The notes beneath the pieces are model-generated. The model did not search any database. It was not told the DNA's origin and saw only the letters and a program-made list of their open reading frames with translations. From CANJBX01 sp035556735 (GTDB taxonomy: Bacteria > Pseudomonadota > Alphaproteobacteria > Rhizobiales > Xanthobacteraceae), in the NCBI GenBank assembly GCA_035556735.1, contig DATMFF010000006.1, forward strand, positions 558,001 through 622,000: a stretch of DNA of 64,000 nucleotides, written 5' to 3'. This document shows positions 17,638 to 26,447 of the stretch, in pieces; the stretch's first letter is position 1; every line of letters begins with the position of its first letter. The position numbers and the translations under genes are program-made.

Positions 17638-18569
17638 GCTTTCCCGATCTCGTTCCGGCGCTGAAGGCGGGGATGCCGAAGCTGCGGGGGCGGCTTCTGA
17701 CGAACCAACCGCTTGCGGAACTGACATGGTTTCGCGTCGGCGGGCCCGCACAGGTTCTCTACATGCCGGAGGACGAGGACGATCTGGCGTATTTCCTCGC
17801 GCATCTGCCGGATGACATTCCGGTCACGGTGATAGGCCTCGGCTCCAACCTGATCGTGCGCGACGGCGGCGTGCCCGGCGTCGTGATCCGTCTCGGTCGC
17901 GGCTTCTCCGACGTCAGGGTCGAGCCGGGCGCGCGCGTGCGCGCCGGCGCCGCGGTGCCGGACGTGAAGGTGGCGCGCGCGGCGCAGGAGGCGGCGATCG
18001 AGGGACTCGCCTTCTACCGCGGCATTCCCGGCGGGATCGGCGGCGCATTGCGCATGAACGGCGGGGCCTATGGGCGTGAAACAAAAGACGCGCTGATCGA
18101 GGCGCGCGGTGCCGATCGTCGCGGCAACATCCGCGTCTTCTCCAACGCGGACCTGCACTACACCTATCGTCATTGCGGGGCGCCCGACGACATCATCTTC
18201 ACGCAGGCGCTCTATCAGGGAAGGCCAGGCGACGCCGCGGCGATCGCCGCCGACATGGACAAGATCACGGAATCGCGCGAGGCAACCCAGCCAATCAAGA
18301 GCCGAACCGGCGGCTCTACATTCAAGAATCCCCCGGGGCACAAAGCTTGGCAATTGATCGACGCCGCCGGCTGCCGCGGGCTGAAGGTCGGCAACGCGCA
18401 GGTCTCGGAGATGCACTGCAATTTCCTGATCAACCTGGGCGCGGCAACCGCCGCCGACATCGAGACCTTGGGCGAGACCGTGCGCCGGCGCGTCAAGGAG
18501 ACGTCCGGCGTCGAGCTCGAGTGGGAGATCAAGCGCATCGGCGTGCCCGCCGAAGGCGCCGCCACGTAG
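17634..18569 (+). CDS. murB: UDP-N-acetylenolpyruvoylglucosamine reductase MurB
   Basis: FAD- and NADPH-dependent reduction of UDP-GlcNAc-enolpyruvate to UDP-MurNAc. 311 residues. Start is GTG 17634, overlapping the murC stop; the frame is open far upstream but only this start gives a MurB-like N-terminus. Motifs: TWFRVGGPA, VIGLGSNLIVRDGG, RGIPGGIGGALRMNGGAYG and the catalytic serine S228 in GGSTFKNP. It is the last canonical Mur gene before an unrelated FAD monooxygenase that begins 15 bases downstream. Confidence 0.96.
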   Translation: MSFPDLVPALKAGMPKLRGRLLTNQPLAELTWFRVGGPAQVLYMPEDEDDLAYFLAHLPDDIPVTVIGLGSNLIVRDGGVPGVVIRLGRGFSDVRVEPGARVRAGAAVPDVKVARAAQEAAIEGLAFYRGIPGGIGGALRMNGGAYGRETKDALIEARGADRRGNIRVFSNADLHYTYRHCGAPDDIIFTQALYQGRPGDAAAIAADMDKITESREATQPIKSRTGGSTFKNPPGHKAWQLIDAAGCRGLKVGNAQVSEMHCNFLINLGAATAADIETLGETVRRRVKETSGVELEWEIKRIGVPAEGAAT

Positions 18570-18584
18570 GAGCGTCCGGGAGCG

Positions 18585-19796
18585 ATGACCGGCAGGGACC
18601 GACCCATTCTCATCGCCGGTGGCGGCGTCGGCGGCCTCGCCACCGCTCTGGCGCTCGGGCGTCGCGGTCGGCGCGTGCGGGTGTTCGAGCAGGCGCGCGA
18701 GTTCGGGGCGATCGGCTATGGCATCCAGCTCGGGCCCAACGCCTTTCACATGTTCGACCGGCTCGGCGTGAGCGATGCGATCAAGCAGGTGGCGGACTTT
18801 CCGGCCGCGGCAGTGTGGTTTGATGCCTACAGCGGCGAGGAGGTGACGCGCGTCGTCGCGGGCCGCGAGATCGAGCAGCGTTTCAAATATCCCTACATCA
18901 TCATTCACCGCGTCGACCTCCACAACGTGCTGCTCAATGCCTGCCGCGCCGTGGACGCGATCGAGTTCGCACCGGCGTCGGCGGTCACAGGCTTCGAAGA
19001 TCGCGGCGACGGTGTCGTCGTTCACACCGCGGACGGCGGGCGGGTGGAGGGGCTCGCGCTGGTCGGGGCCGACGGCTTGCGTTCAAGGGTGCGCGCACAA
19101 CTCCACGGCGAGCGCGATCCTCGTATGATCGGCTGGGTCGCGCACCGCACCACCGTTCCGATGAATGAGGTGCCGCAGGGCGTCCCGCGTGACATGGTAG
19201 CGCTGTGGGGCGGAGAGGGCTTCCACATCGTGCACTACCCGCTGCGGCACGGCGCACTGTTCAACATCGTGGCGGTGTTCCGCACGCCGACGTTCGACAA
19301 GCGCGTCGGTGTCGAGACTTATCGTACGGAAGTGCTGCGCACCTACGCCGACGTGCATCCCTCGATGAAGGCGCTGATCGAGATCACCGACTTCGACTGG
19401 CGTGGCCCGATTGCCGACCGCATGCCGGTCCGGCACTGGACCCGAGGGCGCGCGGTGCTGCTCGGCGACGCCGCGCACCCGACGCTGCAGTCGCTCGCGC
19501 AGGGCGCCTGCATGGCACTGGAAGACGCCGTCTGCCTGAGCGATCTCATCGAAGTATCCGCCGGCGACTTCGAAAGCGCGTTCCGGCGTTTCGAGTCCGA
19601 ACGCGTGGTGCGCACGGCGCGTGTTGTCTTTGAATCGCGCTACATGTGGAAGATGTTCCATCCGGAGGGCGCCGAGCGAGGGCCTGTGCATCGCCGTTTC
19701 CGCGCGATGTCGCGCGAGGACGTCTGGAACGCGCTTGCCTGGCTTTACGACGGTTATCGCCCGCCGGGCGAGGCTGACCACCGGTGCGGCGCGTGA
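18585..19796 (+). CDS. FAD-dependent aromatic-ring monooxygenase (3-hydroxybenzoate 6-hydroxylase/salicylate hydroxylase type)
   Basis: 403 residues of the group A flavin hydroxylase family. The FAD dinucleotide loop GGGVGG is at 12-17, the DG-type motif ALVGADGLRSRVR lies about 160-172, and GDAAHPTLQSLAQGAC (GD at 294-295) contacts the flavin ribityl chain. Related enzymes hydroxylate 3-hydroxybenzoate, salicylate or 6-hydroxynicotinate with NAD(P)H and O2; overall wording (GYGIQLGPNAF, FHIVHYPLRHG, DAVCLSDLI) is closest to my memory of 3-hydroxybenzoate 6-hydroxylases, but substrate cannot be assigned. It sits between murB (15 bases) and ddl (63 bases) on the same strand, so it is probably co-transcribed with wall genes it has no obvious link to. 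Base composition matches the neighbours. Confidence 0.85.
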   Translation: MTGRDRPILIAGGGVGGLATALALGRRGRRVRVFEQAREFGAIGYGIQLGPNAFHMFDRLGVSDAIKQVADFPAAAVWFDAYSGEEVTRVVAGREIEQRFKYPYIIIHRVDLHNVLLNACRAVDAIEFAPASAVTGFEDRGDGVVVHTADGGRVEGLALVGADGLRSRVRAQLHGERDPRMIGWVAHRTTVPMNEVPQGVPRDMVALWGGEGFHIVHYPLRHGALFNIVAVFRTPTFDKRVGVETYRTEVLRTYADVHPSMKALIEITDFDWRGPIADRMPVRHWTRGRAVLLGDAAHPTLQSLAQGACMALEDAVCLSDLIEVSAGDFESAFRRFESERVVRTARVVFESRYMWKMFHPEGAERGPVHRRFRAMSREDVWNALAWLYDGYRPPGEADHRCGA

Positions 19797-19859
19797 GCGC
19801 GTCGGGTAAGCAATTGGTGATCGTCCCGTGCTACGGGCGATGCAAGGGGAGTTGAGCGC

Positions 19860-20783
19860 ATGGCCGCCAAGCACGTCGCCGTTCTGATGGGAGGCTGGTC
19901 GGCTGAGCGCGAAATTTCGTTGCGGTCCGGCAAGGCCTGCGCCGATGCGCTCGAGCGTCAGGGCTATCGCGTCACCCGCATCGATGCCGGCCGCGACATC
20001 GCGAGCGTGCTGAGCGCAACCGGTCCGGACGCGGCGCTCAACCTGCTGCATGGCCGGCCGGGCGAGGATGGCACCATCCAAGGCGTGCTGGAAATCCTCG
20101 GAATTCCCTACAGCCATTCCGGTGTGCTCGCGTCGGCGCTTGCCATGCAGAAGGACCGCGCCAAGCTCGTCATGGCGGCGCAGGGTGTTCCGGTTCCCGA
20201 AGGTCGCGTCGTCTCACGCTTCGAGGCGGCGAAGGAGCACGCCTTGCCACGGCCCTACGTCATCAAGCCCATCTCGGAAGGATCGAGCGTCGGCGTCTTC
20301 ATCGTGACCGAAGGCCACGAGCATCCGCCTCAGGAACTGACCCGCGAGGACTGGCCGTTTGGAGAGTTTGTGCTGTGCGAGCGCTACATCGCAGGGAAGG
20401 AATTGACCTGCGCCGTGATGGGTGACCGCGCGCTCGACGTGATTGAGATCGTGCCGATGGTACGGTTCTACGACTTCGAGGCGAAGTACGCGCCCGGCGG
20501 CTCGAAACACGTTTTGCCTGCAATTCTTAAACCAAATGTTTACCAAGAGGTCCGAAGACTGGCTCTTCAGGCGCATCGTGCGCTCGGATGTCGGGGCATC
20601 AGCCGCGCGGATTTTCGTTTCGACGACCGCATGGATGGCACGCGGGGATTGGTCTGTCTTGAGGTCAACACCCAGCCCGGAATGACCGAGACGTCGCTTG
20701 TGCCCGAGCTCGCGGCGCACGCGGGGGTCACTTTCGAAGAGCTGGTTAAATGGATGGTCGAGGACGCCTCGCTCAACCGCTGA
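19860..20783 (+). CDS. ddl: D-alanine--D-alanine ligase
   Basis: ATP-grasp enzyme making D-Ala-D-Ala for MurF. 307 residues: VAVLMGGWSAEREISLRSGK at the N-terminus, LLHGRPGEDGTIQGVLE, PYVIKPISEGSSVGV (ATP loop) and EVNTQPGMTETSLVPE near the end with the Mg2+-binding Glu/Asn. Note GRPGED where most Ddls have GxxGED. An internal stretch (about 20511-20575) uses strikingly AT-ending codons, unlike the rest of the gene; see the separate regulatory entry. ftsQ starts inside the 3' end of this gene. Confidence 0.95.
   Translation: MAAKHVAVLMGGWSAEREISLRSGKACADALERQGYRVTRIDAGRDIASVLSATGPDAALNLLHGRPGEDGTIQGVLEILGIPYSHSGVLASALAMQKDRAKLVMAAQGVPVPEGRVVSRFEAAKEHALPRPYVIKPISEGSSVGVFIVTEGHEHPPQELTREDWPFGEFVLCERYIAGKELTCAVMGDRALDVIEIVPMVRFYDFEAKYAPGGSKHVLPAILKPNVYQEVRRLALQAHRALGCRGISRADFRFDDRMDGTRGLVCLEVNTQPGMTETSLVPELAAHAGVTFEELVKWMVEDASLNR
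20511..20575 (+). promoter_or_regulatory. AT-rich patch inside ddl, candidate CtrA-like site / internal ftsQA promoter
   Basis: In frame, the codons from CAC at 20511 to CAG run C,T,G,T,A,T,T,A,A,T,T,C,A,G,C,A,A,G,T,T,G in third position, 13 of 21 being A or T in a gene otherwise dominated by G/C endings. At its centre is a perfect inverted repeat TAAAC-CAAAT-GTTTA (20528-20542), which can also be read as TAAA-N7-TTTA, one mismatch per half from the CtrA consensus TTAA-N7-TTAA. Caulobacter is known to have a CtrA-controlled ftsQA promoter at a comparable place. Function is inferred. Confidence 0.3.
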
Positions 20784-21733
20784 ATCCGACCGGTTCAAAC
20801 CTCGAACCGACGGGCCCCGCCGCAGCAGCGCCACGTCGGCAGGCGGCGCGGCGCGCCGACGCGCGCGTGGGCCGTGGCGGGCGATTTGAGCGCCTGATCG
20901 AGCGCCAGGCCGCGCTTCTTCGCAAGCTCGGTCTTACGCGCGGCGGCGGCCTTGCGGCCTCGGCCCTTATCGTGACCGGCAGCATTGCGTACGGCATCGT
21001 CAAGGGCGGCCACCTCGAGCCCGTCGTGGCGAGCCTCACCAACATGCGCGACACGGCAGCCAACGCCGCCGGCTTCCGCATCAGCGGCGTCGCTTTCACC
21101 GGACAACAGCATCTTAACCGCGAGGAGATCCTCGCGCTGGCCGGCATCAGTGGAACCTCCTCGCTGCTGTTCTTTGACGTCGCCGAGGCACGTGATCGGC
21201 TGATGAGCGATCCGCGCATCTCCGACGCCACCCTCCTCAAGCTCTATCCCGACCGTCTGCAGCTCACGATCCGGGAGCGACGGCCATTCGCCCTGTGGCA
21301 GAAGGACCGGCACGTCAGCGTGATCGCCAGCGATGGCTCGGTCCTGGAGCCCTACGTCTCGCGCTCGTTCATCGATCTGCCGTTCGTCGTGGGGAAGGGC
21401 GCCGAGAAGCAGGCCAAGGATTTCCTGGCTCTCCTCGACCGTTACCCGGATGTGCGCACCAACGTGCGCGCCTCGATCCTGATTGCCGAACGTCGTTGGA
21501 ATCTGCGCCTCAAGAATGGGCTCGACGTGAAGCTCCCTGAGACCGGCGTCGAGGAAGCGCTCGCGCGGCTGGAGAACCTCGATCGCGAGTTGCAGCTCAC
21601 GTCGCGCGACGTCGAAGTCGTCGACTTGCGCCTGCCGGACCGCGTCACGGTTCGGGTTTCTGAGGCCGTGGCGCAAGCCCGTGAGGCGGCGGCCAGGGAA
21701 AAGGCCAAGCAGAAGAAGGGAGGGAACGTGTGA
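20750..21733 (+). CDS. ftsQ: Cell division protein FtsQ
   Basis: Bitopic septal protein that links early and late divisome components through FtsB/FtsL. 327 residues: an Arg/Ala-rich cytoplasmic tail, a membrane segment at about 66-83, a POTRA domain (about 100-175; FRISGVAFTGQQHLNREEIL) and the FtsQ domain with LYPDRLQLTIRERRPFALWQ. The ATG at 20750 overlaps ddl by 34 bases and is the only ATG near the N-terminus; a GTG about 40 codons later would shorten the tail but keep all domains. The C-terminus is Lys/Ala-rich. ftsA begins in its stop codon (GTGA). Confidence 0.93.
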   Translation: MDGRGRLAQPLNPTGSNLEPTGPAAAAPRRQAARRADARVGRGGRFERLIERQAALLRKLGLTRGGGLAASALIVTGSIAYGIVKGGHLEPVVASLTNMRDTAANAAGFRISGVAFTGQQHLNREEILALAGISGTSSLLFFDVAEARDRLMSDPRISDATLLKLYPDRLQLTIRERRPFALWQKDRHVSVIASDGSVLEPYVSRSFIDLPFVVGKGAEKQAKDFLALLDRYPDVRTNVRASILIAERRWNLRLKNGLDVKLPETGVEEALARLENLDRELQLTSRDVEVVDLRLPDRVTVRVSEAVAQAREAAAREKAKQKKGGNV

Positions 21734-23052
21734 GCCCTCTCAACTACGGGCTGACCCCGAAAATGAAGCCGCTGTCGCCGCGCCGCTCCGCGCTGGTGGT
21801 CGCGCTCGACATCGGCACCAGCAAGATCGCCTGCCTGATCGCACGGCTCACGCCCAACGCCCAGGGCGATGCCCTGCGCCGGCGCAGCCATGCCATCGAG
21901 CTGGTGGGCTTCGCCCATACGGGCGCTCGCGGCATGAAGGGCGGCGCCGTGGTCGACCTGGTGGATGCCGAGGAGGCGGTCCGTTACGCCGTCGATCTCG
22001 CCGAGCGCTCGGCCAAGGTGCAGGTCGACGCGGTCATCGTCTCGATGTCCGGAGGACGCCCCGGGAGCGAGCTGCTGGCCGCCACCATCGACATGAAAGG
22101 GACGACCGTTACCGACGCGGCCATCCAGCGCGTACTCGATGCCGGTGGCCGGCAGTCGATGAAGCCCGGCCGTGTCCTGCTGCATGCCCTGCCGATCGGC
22201 TTTGCGATTGACGACGCCCGCGGCATTCGCGACCCGCGCGGGATGCTGGCGCAGCGTCTGGGCGTCGACATGCATCTCGTGACCGCCGATCTCGCGGCGT
22301 GCCGCAACCTGATGCTGGTGATCGAGCGCTGCCACCTCGACATCGAGGCGATGGTGGCAAGTCCTTACGTGGCGGCCCTGTCCACCCTCACGGACGACGA
22401 ACCGGATATCGGCGCGGCGGTGGTCGACATGGGCGCCGGGACCACCACGATCGCGGTGTTTTCCAACGGGCGCTTTGTCCACGCCGACGGGTTCGCCCTC
22501 GGGGGCCATCACATCACCATGGATCTGGCCCGCGGGGTGCCCGCCAGCCTTTACGATGCCGAGCGAATCAAGACCCTCTATGGCAGTGTGTTGGCCGGAG
22601 GGTTGGACGAGCGGGACATGATCGCCTTGCCCAACTCCTCGGGCAACGATCGGGAGGCGCCTCAATTCGTTTCACGGGCGACGCTGACCCACATCATCAA
22701 GCCGCGCGTCGAGGAAATCCTCGAAATGGTGCGCGACCGGCTGGCTGCCTCGCCCTTCGCGGCGGAGCCGCGCGGGCGCGTGATCCTGACGGGCGGAGCG
22801 AGTGCCTTGACCGGCCTGCCGGATCTGGCCTCCCGCATCCTCGGGCGCCAGGTCTCGCTCGGCCGGCCGCTCGGCATTTCGGGCCTGCCGGAGGCAGCCA
22901 AGGGCCCGGCGTTCGCGGTGGCGGCGGGTCTGCTCGTTTATCCACAGATGGCGCACCTCGAACACTTCGAACCGCGACATACGCGGCACATGCTGACAGG
23001 GACCGGCGGTTACATCACTCGGGTCGGACGGTGGTTGCGCGAGAGCTTCTGA
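21730..23052 (+). CDS. ftsA: Cell division protein FtsA
   Basis: Actin-like ATPase that tethers FtsZ filaments to the membrane. 440 residues. Start GTG 21730 overlaps the ftsQ stop. Actin-fold motifs: VVALDIGTSKIACL (phosphate 1), VVDMGAGTTTIAVF (phosphate 2) and GRVILTGGASALTGLPDLA (adenosine). The SHS2/1C insertion lies between. The C-terminal residues ITRVGRWLRESF form the expected amphipathic membrane-targeting helix. ftsZ starts 94 bases later. Confidence 0.96.
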   Translation: MSPLNYGLTPKMKPLSPRRSALVVALDIGTSKIACLIARLTPNAQGDALRRRSHAIELVGFAHTGARGMKGGAVVDLVDAEEAVRYAVDLAERSAKVQVDAVIVSMSGGRPGSELLAATIDMKGTTVTDAAIQRVLDAGGRQSMKPGRVLLHALPIGFAIDDARGIRDPRGMLAQRLGVDMHLVTADLAACRNLMLVIERCHLDIEAMVASPYVAALSTLTDDEPDIGAAVVDMGAGTTTIAVFSNGRFVHADGFALGGHHITMDLARGVPASLYDAERIKTLYGSVLAGGLDERDMIALPNSSGNDREAPQFVSRATLTHIIKPRVEEILEMVRDRLAASPFAAEPRGRVILTGGASALTGLPDLASRILGRQVSLGRPLGISGLPEAAKGPAFAVAAGLLVYPQMAHLEHFEPRHTRHMLTGTGGYITRVGRWLRESF

Positions 23053-23146
23053 TGACCCCGCTCCATCCGATCAACTTCACCGCCGGTTGGGTGCCGGCAG
23101 CAACTGGCGGCGTTCGGAACGTCCGCGCGAACGAGAGGCAAGGGCA

Positions 23147-24826
23147 ATGAGCATCAATCTGAAGATTCCCGACATCCGCGAGCTGAAGCCGCGGATCACG
23201 GTGTTCGGGGTCGGCGGTGCCGGCGGGAATGCCGTCAACAACATGATTACGCTCGGGCTTGAAGGCGTCGACTTCGTCGTGGCCAACACGGATGCGCAGG
23301 CGCTGACGATGTCGAAGGCGGAGCGCATCATTCAGATGGGCGTGCAGGTGACAGAAGGCCTGGGCGCCGGATCGCAGCCGGAGGTCGGGCGCGCCGCCGC
23401 CGAGGAGGTAATCGACGAAATTCGCGATCACCTGAGCGGGGCGCACATGGTGTTCGTCACCGCCGGCATGGGCGGCGGCACCGGCACCGGGGCCGCGCCG
23501 GTGGTCGCCAAGGCCGCGCGGGAGCTGGGCATTCTGACGGTCGGTGTCGTCACCAAGCCGTTTCATTTCGAGGGCCAGCGCCGCATGCGCTGCGCCGAGG
23601 CCGGCATCGCCGACCTGCAGACCTGCGTCGACACGCTGATCATCATCCCGAACCAGAATCTGTTCCGGGTGGCCAACGAGCGCACCACCTTTGCCGACGC
23701 GTTCGCCATGGCCGACCAGGTGCTCTATTCGGGCGTTGCCTGCATCACCGACCTAATGGTCAAGGAAGGCCTGATCAACCTCGACTTCGCCGACGTGCGC
23801 GCCGTCATGCGCGAGATGGGCAAGGCGATGATGGGGACGGGCGAGGCCTCCGGCGAGAAGCGTGCGTTGCGCGCGGCTGAGGCGGCGATTTCCAACCCGC
23901 TCATCGACGATGTGTCGATGCGGGGCGCCAAGGGGCTCCTGGTGTCGATCACCGGCGGCAACGATCTGACCCTCTACGAAGTCGACGAAGCGGCCACCCG
24001 CATCCGCGAGGAGGTTGATTCGGAGGCCAACATCATCGTCGGCGCGACCTTCGACCAGAGCCTGGAGGGCATCATTCGGGTCTCGGTGGTGGCCACCGGC
24101 GTCGATCAGGTCGCCCCGGTCGCGACGAAGCCGCAGCCGAAGGCGGCAGAGCCCAAGCCCGTCGCCGCGCCGCCGAGGCCGGCGGTCGAGCCTCCACGTC
24201 CAACTGAGCACGTCGCGCCGCCGGCCTCGTCGCCGGCGGCGCAAGCTGCTCGCGCGTCGATCGATGCCCACGCCACTGCCGCCGTAGCCGCCGCGGTGCT
24301 GCCGAAGGCGTCGCCCGAGGATCTGCAGATCAAGCCGATTCCGCCCAAGCCGTCGCTCTTCATCGAGCTGATCGCGCAGGAGGCTACGGCCGAGCCGCCG
24401 ATGCCGACCTCGTTCATCCCGCCGCAGCCTGAGCGCGCACCCGTGCGGCCGCGCATGCCGCGGATCGAGGACCTGCCGCTGCCGGCGCAGAATCAGCTCC
24501 GCGCGCGCGAGCGCACCGAGACTCAGGATGACCTCGAGAAGCCGCGCATGTCGCTGCTGCAGCGGCTGGCCAACGTCGGCCTCGGCCGCGGCCAGGGCGA
24601 GGAGGAGCCGCGCCGCCCGGCGCCGCGTCCGCCGATGCCGGCACCCGAACGGATGCCGCGGCCGGCGGTGCGCGCGCCCGCGCCGGCACAGGAGCCGGTG
24701 TCCGAGTTCGCCAAGCGGCACGCGCCCCAGGGCCTCGATCACCACGGTCGCCAATCACCTGTGCAAAACCCGGCCGAGGACGATCAGCTCGAGATCCCGG
24801 CGTTCCTGCGGCGGCAGGCGACGTAA
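23147..24826 (+). CDS. ftsZ: Cell division protein FtsZ
   Basis: Tubulin-like GTPase that forms the Z-ring. 559 residues, long for the family because of an extended linker. The globular part (about 1-320) has GVGGAGGNAVNNM, the tubulin signature GGGTGTGAAP from residue 109, and the T7-like NLDFADVRAVM. The linker (about 325-545) is Pro/Ala/Arg-rich; the last residues DDQLEIPAFLRRQAT are the conserved peptide that binds FtsA and other partners. The ATG at 23147 is preceded by GAGAGGCAAGGG; an upstream in-frame start would add 20 residues of no similarity. A hairpin terminator follows after 20 bases. Confidence 0.97.
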   Translation: MSINLKIPDIRELKPRITVFGVGGAGGNAVNNMITLGLEGVDFVVANTDAQALTMSKAERIIQMGVQVTEGLGAGSQPEVGRAAAEEVIDEIRDHLSGAHMVFVTAGMGGGTGTGAAPVVAKAARELGILTVGVVTKPFHFEGQRRMRCAEAGIADLQTCVDTLIIIPNQNLFRVANERTTFADAFAMADQVLYSGVACITDLMVKEGLINLDFADVRAVMREMGKAMMGTGEASGEKRALRAAEAAISNPLIDDVSMRGAKGLLVSITGGNDLTLYEVDEAATRIREEVDSEANIIVGATFDQSLEGIIRVSVVATGVDQVAPVATKPQPKAAEPKPVAAPPRPAVEPPRPTEHVAPPASSPAAQAARASIDAHATAAVAAAVLPKASPEDLQIKPIPPKPSLFIELIAQEATAEPPMPTSFIPPQPERAPVRPRMPRIEDLPLPAQNQLRARERTETQDDLEKPRMSLLQRLANVGLGRGQGEEEPRRPAPRPPMPAPERMPRPAVRAPAPAQEPVSEFAKRHAPQGLDHHGRQSPVQNPAEDDQLEIPAFLRRQAT

Positions 24827-24846
24827 GGAATCGATCACGCAGTTGA

Positions 24847-24878
24847 AAAGGGCCTCGAGGACAACCTCGGGGCCCTTT
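24847..24878 (+). terminator. Hairpin terminator after ftsZ
   Basis: AAAGGGCCTCGAGG pairs over 14 bp (one T-G wobble) with CCTCGGGGCCCTTT around an ACAA loop. Only a weak T tract follows (CCGTTTCTG). It marks the likely end of the dcw transcript. Confidence 0.75.
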
Positions 24879-25263
24879 CCGTTTCTGCTGATTGGAATCT
24901 AAGTATTTGAAATATTTTGTCGATATCGAAGTATCAGGGCTTTGGAGCAGTTGCAGAACCGGCGCCCGGCGCCATCATTCGGCCGGCGGCGGATGGCAGA
25001 ATCCCGGCAAAATCCCGCCGCTTGCAAGGTAACAGTCGGTAACCAAGCGTGAATTGGTGAACCGCCCGACGAGAGCTAAGGTCCAGAACGTCAAGGGGCT
25101 TTTGCCGCGGATGGGGAACCGCGGGCCCGGTGCGGATCATGCGCAGCGGACCTCGGAAATCCGGCGAAAAGGCGACTGGACAACGTCGTGTAGTGCGCGT
25201 TGGGTGCAGCAATTGGGGGTTGAGACTGGGCGGGCCCGTGCGCGCTGACGTCTCGACAAGGGC
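24879..25263. other. ftsZ-lpxC intergenic region
   Basis: About 385 bases with no gene I can support. The first 65 bases include an unusually AT-rich patch (24895-24945) with AAATATTT and GATATC. GANTC sites (GAATC) fall near 24896 and 24999, with another in the ftsZ leader-out at 24829. Short frames run through it on both strands without recognisable content. The lpxC promoter is presumably here but no clear -35/-10 pair was found. Confidence 0.5.
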
Positions 25264-26214
25264 ATGAAAGCAACCAATCAGACGACACTGCGCGACGAGG
25301 CGACGCTTGCCGGTATCGGCGTGCATTCCGGTCTGCCAGCCACGCTCACGCTTCGTCCGGCCGAGGCCGGCACCGGCATCGTCTTTGTGAGGACCGAGGC
25401 AGGCGGCGATCGCCGTGAAGTCCGCGCAGATGTGCGCGCAGTCACAGCTACCGAATTTGCCACGGTCATCGGCGATACGCACGGCCCTGTGTGCTCGACC
25501 GCCGAGCACGTGCTGGCGGCGCTCAGCGCGCTCGGCGTCGACAATGCGGTCATCGAGATCGACGGTCCCGAAGTGCCGATCATGGACGGCAGCGCGGATG
25601 CGTTCGTCGCCGCCATTGATCAGGCCGGCATCGTCGCGCTCGCGGCGCCGCGCCGTTACATCAAGGTTCTCAAGCCGGTGCGCGTGCTGCGCGACGGCGC
25701 GCACGGCGAGTTGCGTCCGAACGACGGCGGTTTCCGCGTCGAGGTCGACATCGCCTTCGATCATCCACTGGTCGGCCGGCAGTCGTGCCAGATCGACGTC
25801 GATGCGGTCGCGTTCCGCCGTGATCTGGCGCGGGCGCGGACATTCGGTTTCATGAAGGACGTGGCCAAGCTGTGGAGCGCGGGCTATGCGCTCGGGGCCA
25901 ATTTCGACAACACCCTGGTCGTGAGCGACACGCGCGTCCTCAATCCGGACGGGCTGCGTTTTCCGGACGAGTTCGTCCGGCACAAGGCGCTCGATGCCAT
26001 CGGCGATTTAGCACTGGCGGGGGCGCCGCTGCTTGCCACCTACCGTTCGTTCAGGGGCGGGCACAAGCTCAACCACGCGGTGCTGTGCGCACTGATGGCC
26101 GATCCGACCGCCTGGACGATCGTACCGGCTCCGGTCGCGACTCGTCGCCCGCGCGGTCATGCCGACGTTGCCGCCGCCCTCGTGGCGCCGGCCTACGCTC
26201 CGGACGTCTCCTAA
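25264..26214 (+). CDS. lpxC: UDP-3-O-acyl-N-acetylglucosamine deacetylase LpxC
   Basis: Zinc enzyme for the first committed step of lipid A synthesis. 316 residues. The start MKATNQTTLRDEATLAGIGVHSG is typical, with the zinc ligands H82 (STAEHVLAAL), H240 and D244 (RHKALDAIGD), and the general acid H267 (GGHKLNH) all in place. Position after ftsZ is the usual alphaproteobacterial and enterobacterial order. Confidence 0.97.
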   Translation: MKATNQTTLRDEATLAGIGVHSGLPATLTLRPAEAGTGIVFVRTEAGGDRREVRADVRAVTATEFATVIGDTHGPVCSTAEHVLAALSALGVDNAVIEIDGPEVPIMDGSADAFVAAIDQAGIVALAAPRRYIKVLKPVRVLRDGAHGELRPNDGGFRVEVDIAFDHPLVGRQSCQIDVDAVAFRRDLARARTFGFMKDVAKLWSAGYALGANFDNTLVVSDTRVLNPDGLRFPDEFVRHKALDAIGDLALAGAPLLATYRSFRGGHKLNHAVLCALMADPTAWTIVPAPVATRRPRGHADVAAALVAPAYAPDVS

Positions 26215-26447
26215 ACCATCGAGCCGCGATTGCGTTTTGCAGCACGCGGCCCTGTCCGTCGCGGCGCGATCCTGCGCCGCAGCGATCCGCGCTGGCGTTT
26301 GCGCCCGACTGGCTTTAACCATCTGCCATATTCCGGGCTGAATAGCAGGGTAATTCGTTTGCGATGGGGTCGGGCTTCCGGTCTTAATCCGGCCGACAGG
26401 TGCACGCGCCGGTTCCGGCGGGCGACGAGGGGAACGGATCCGTCTCA

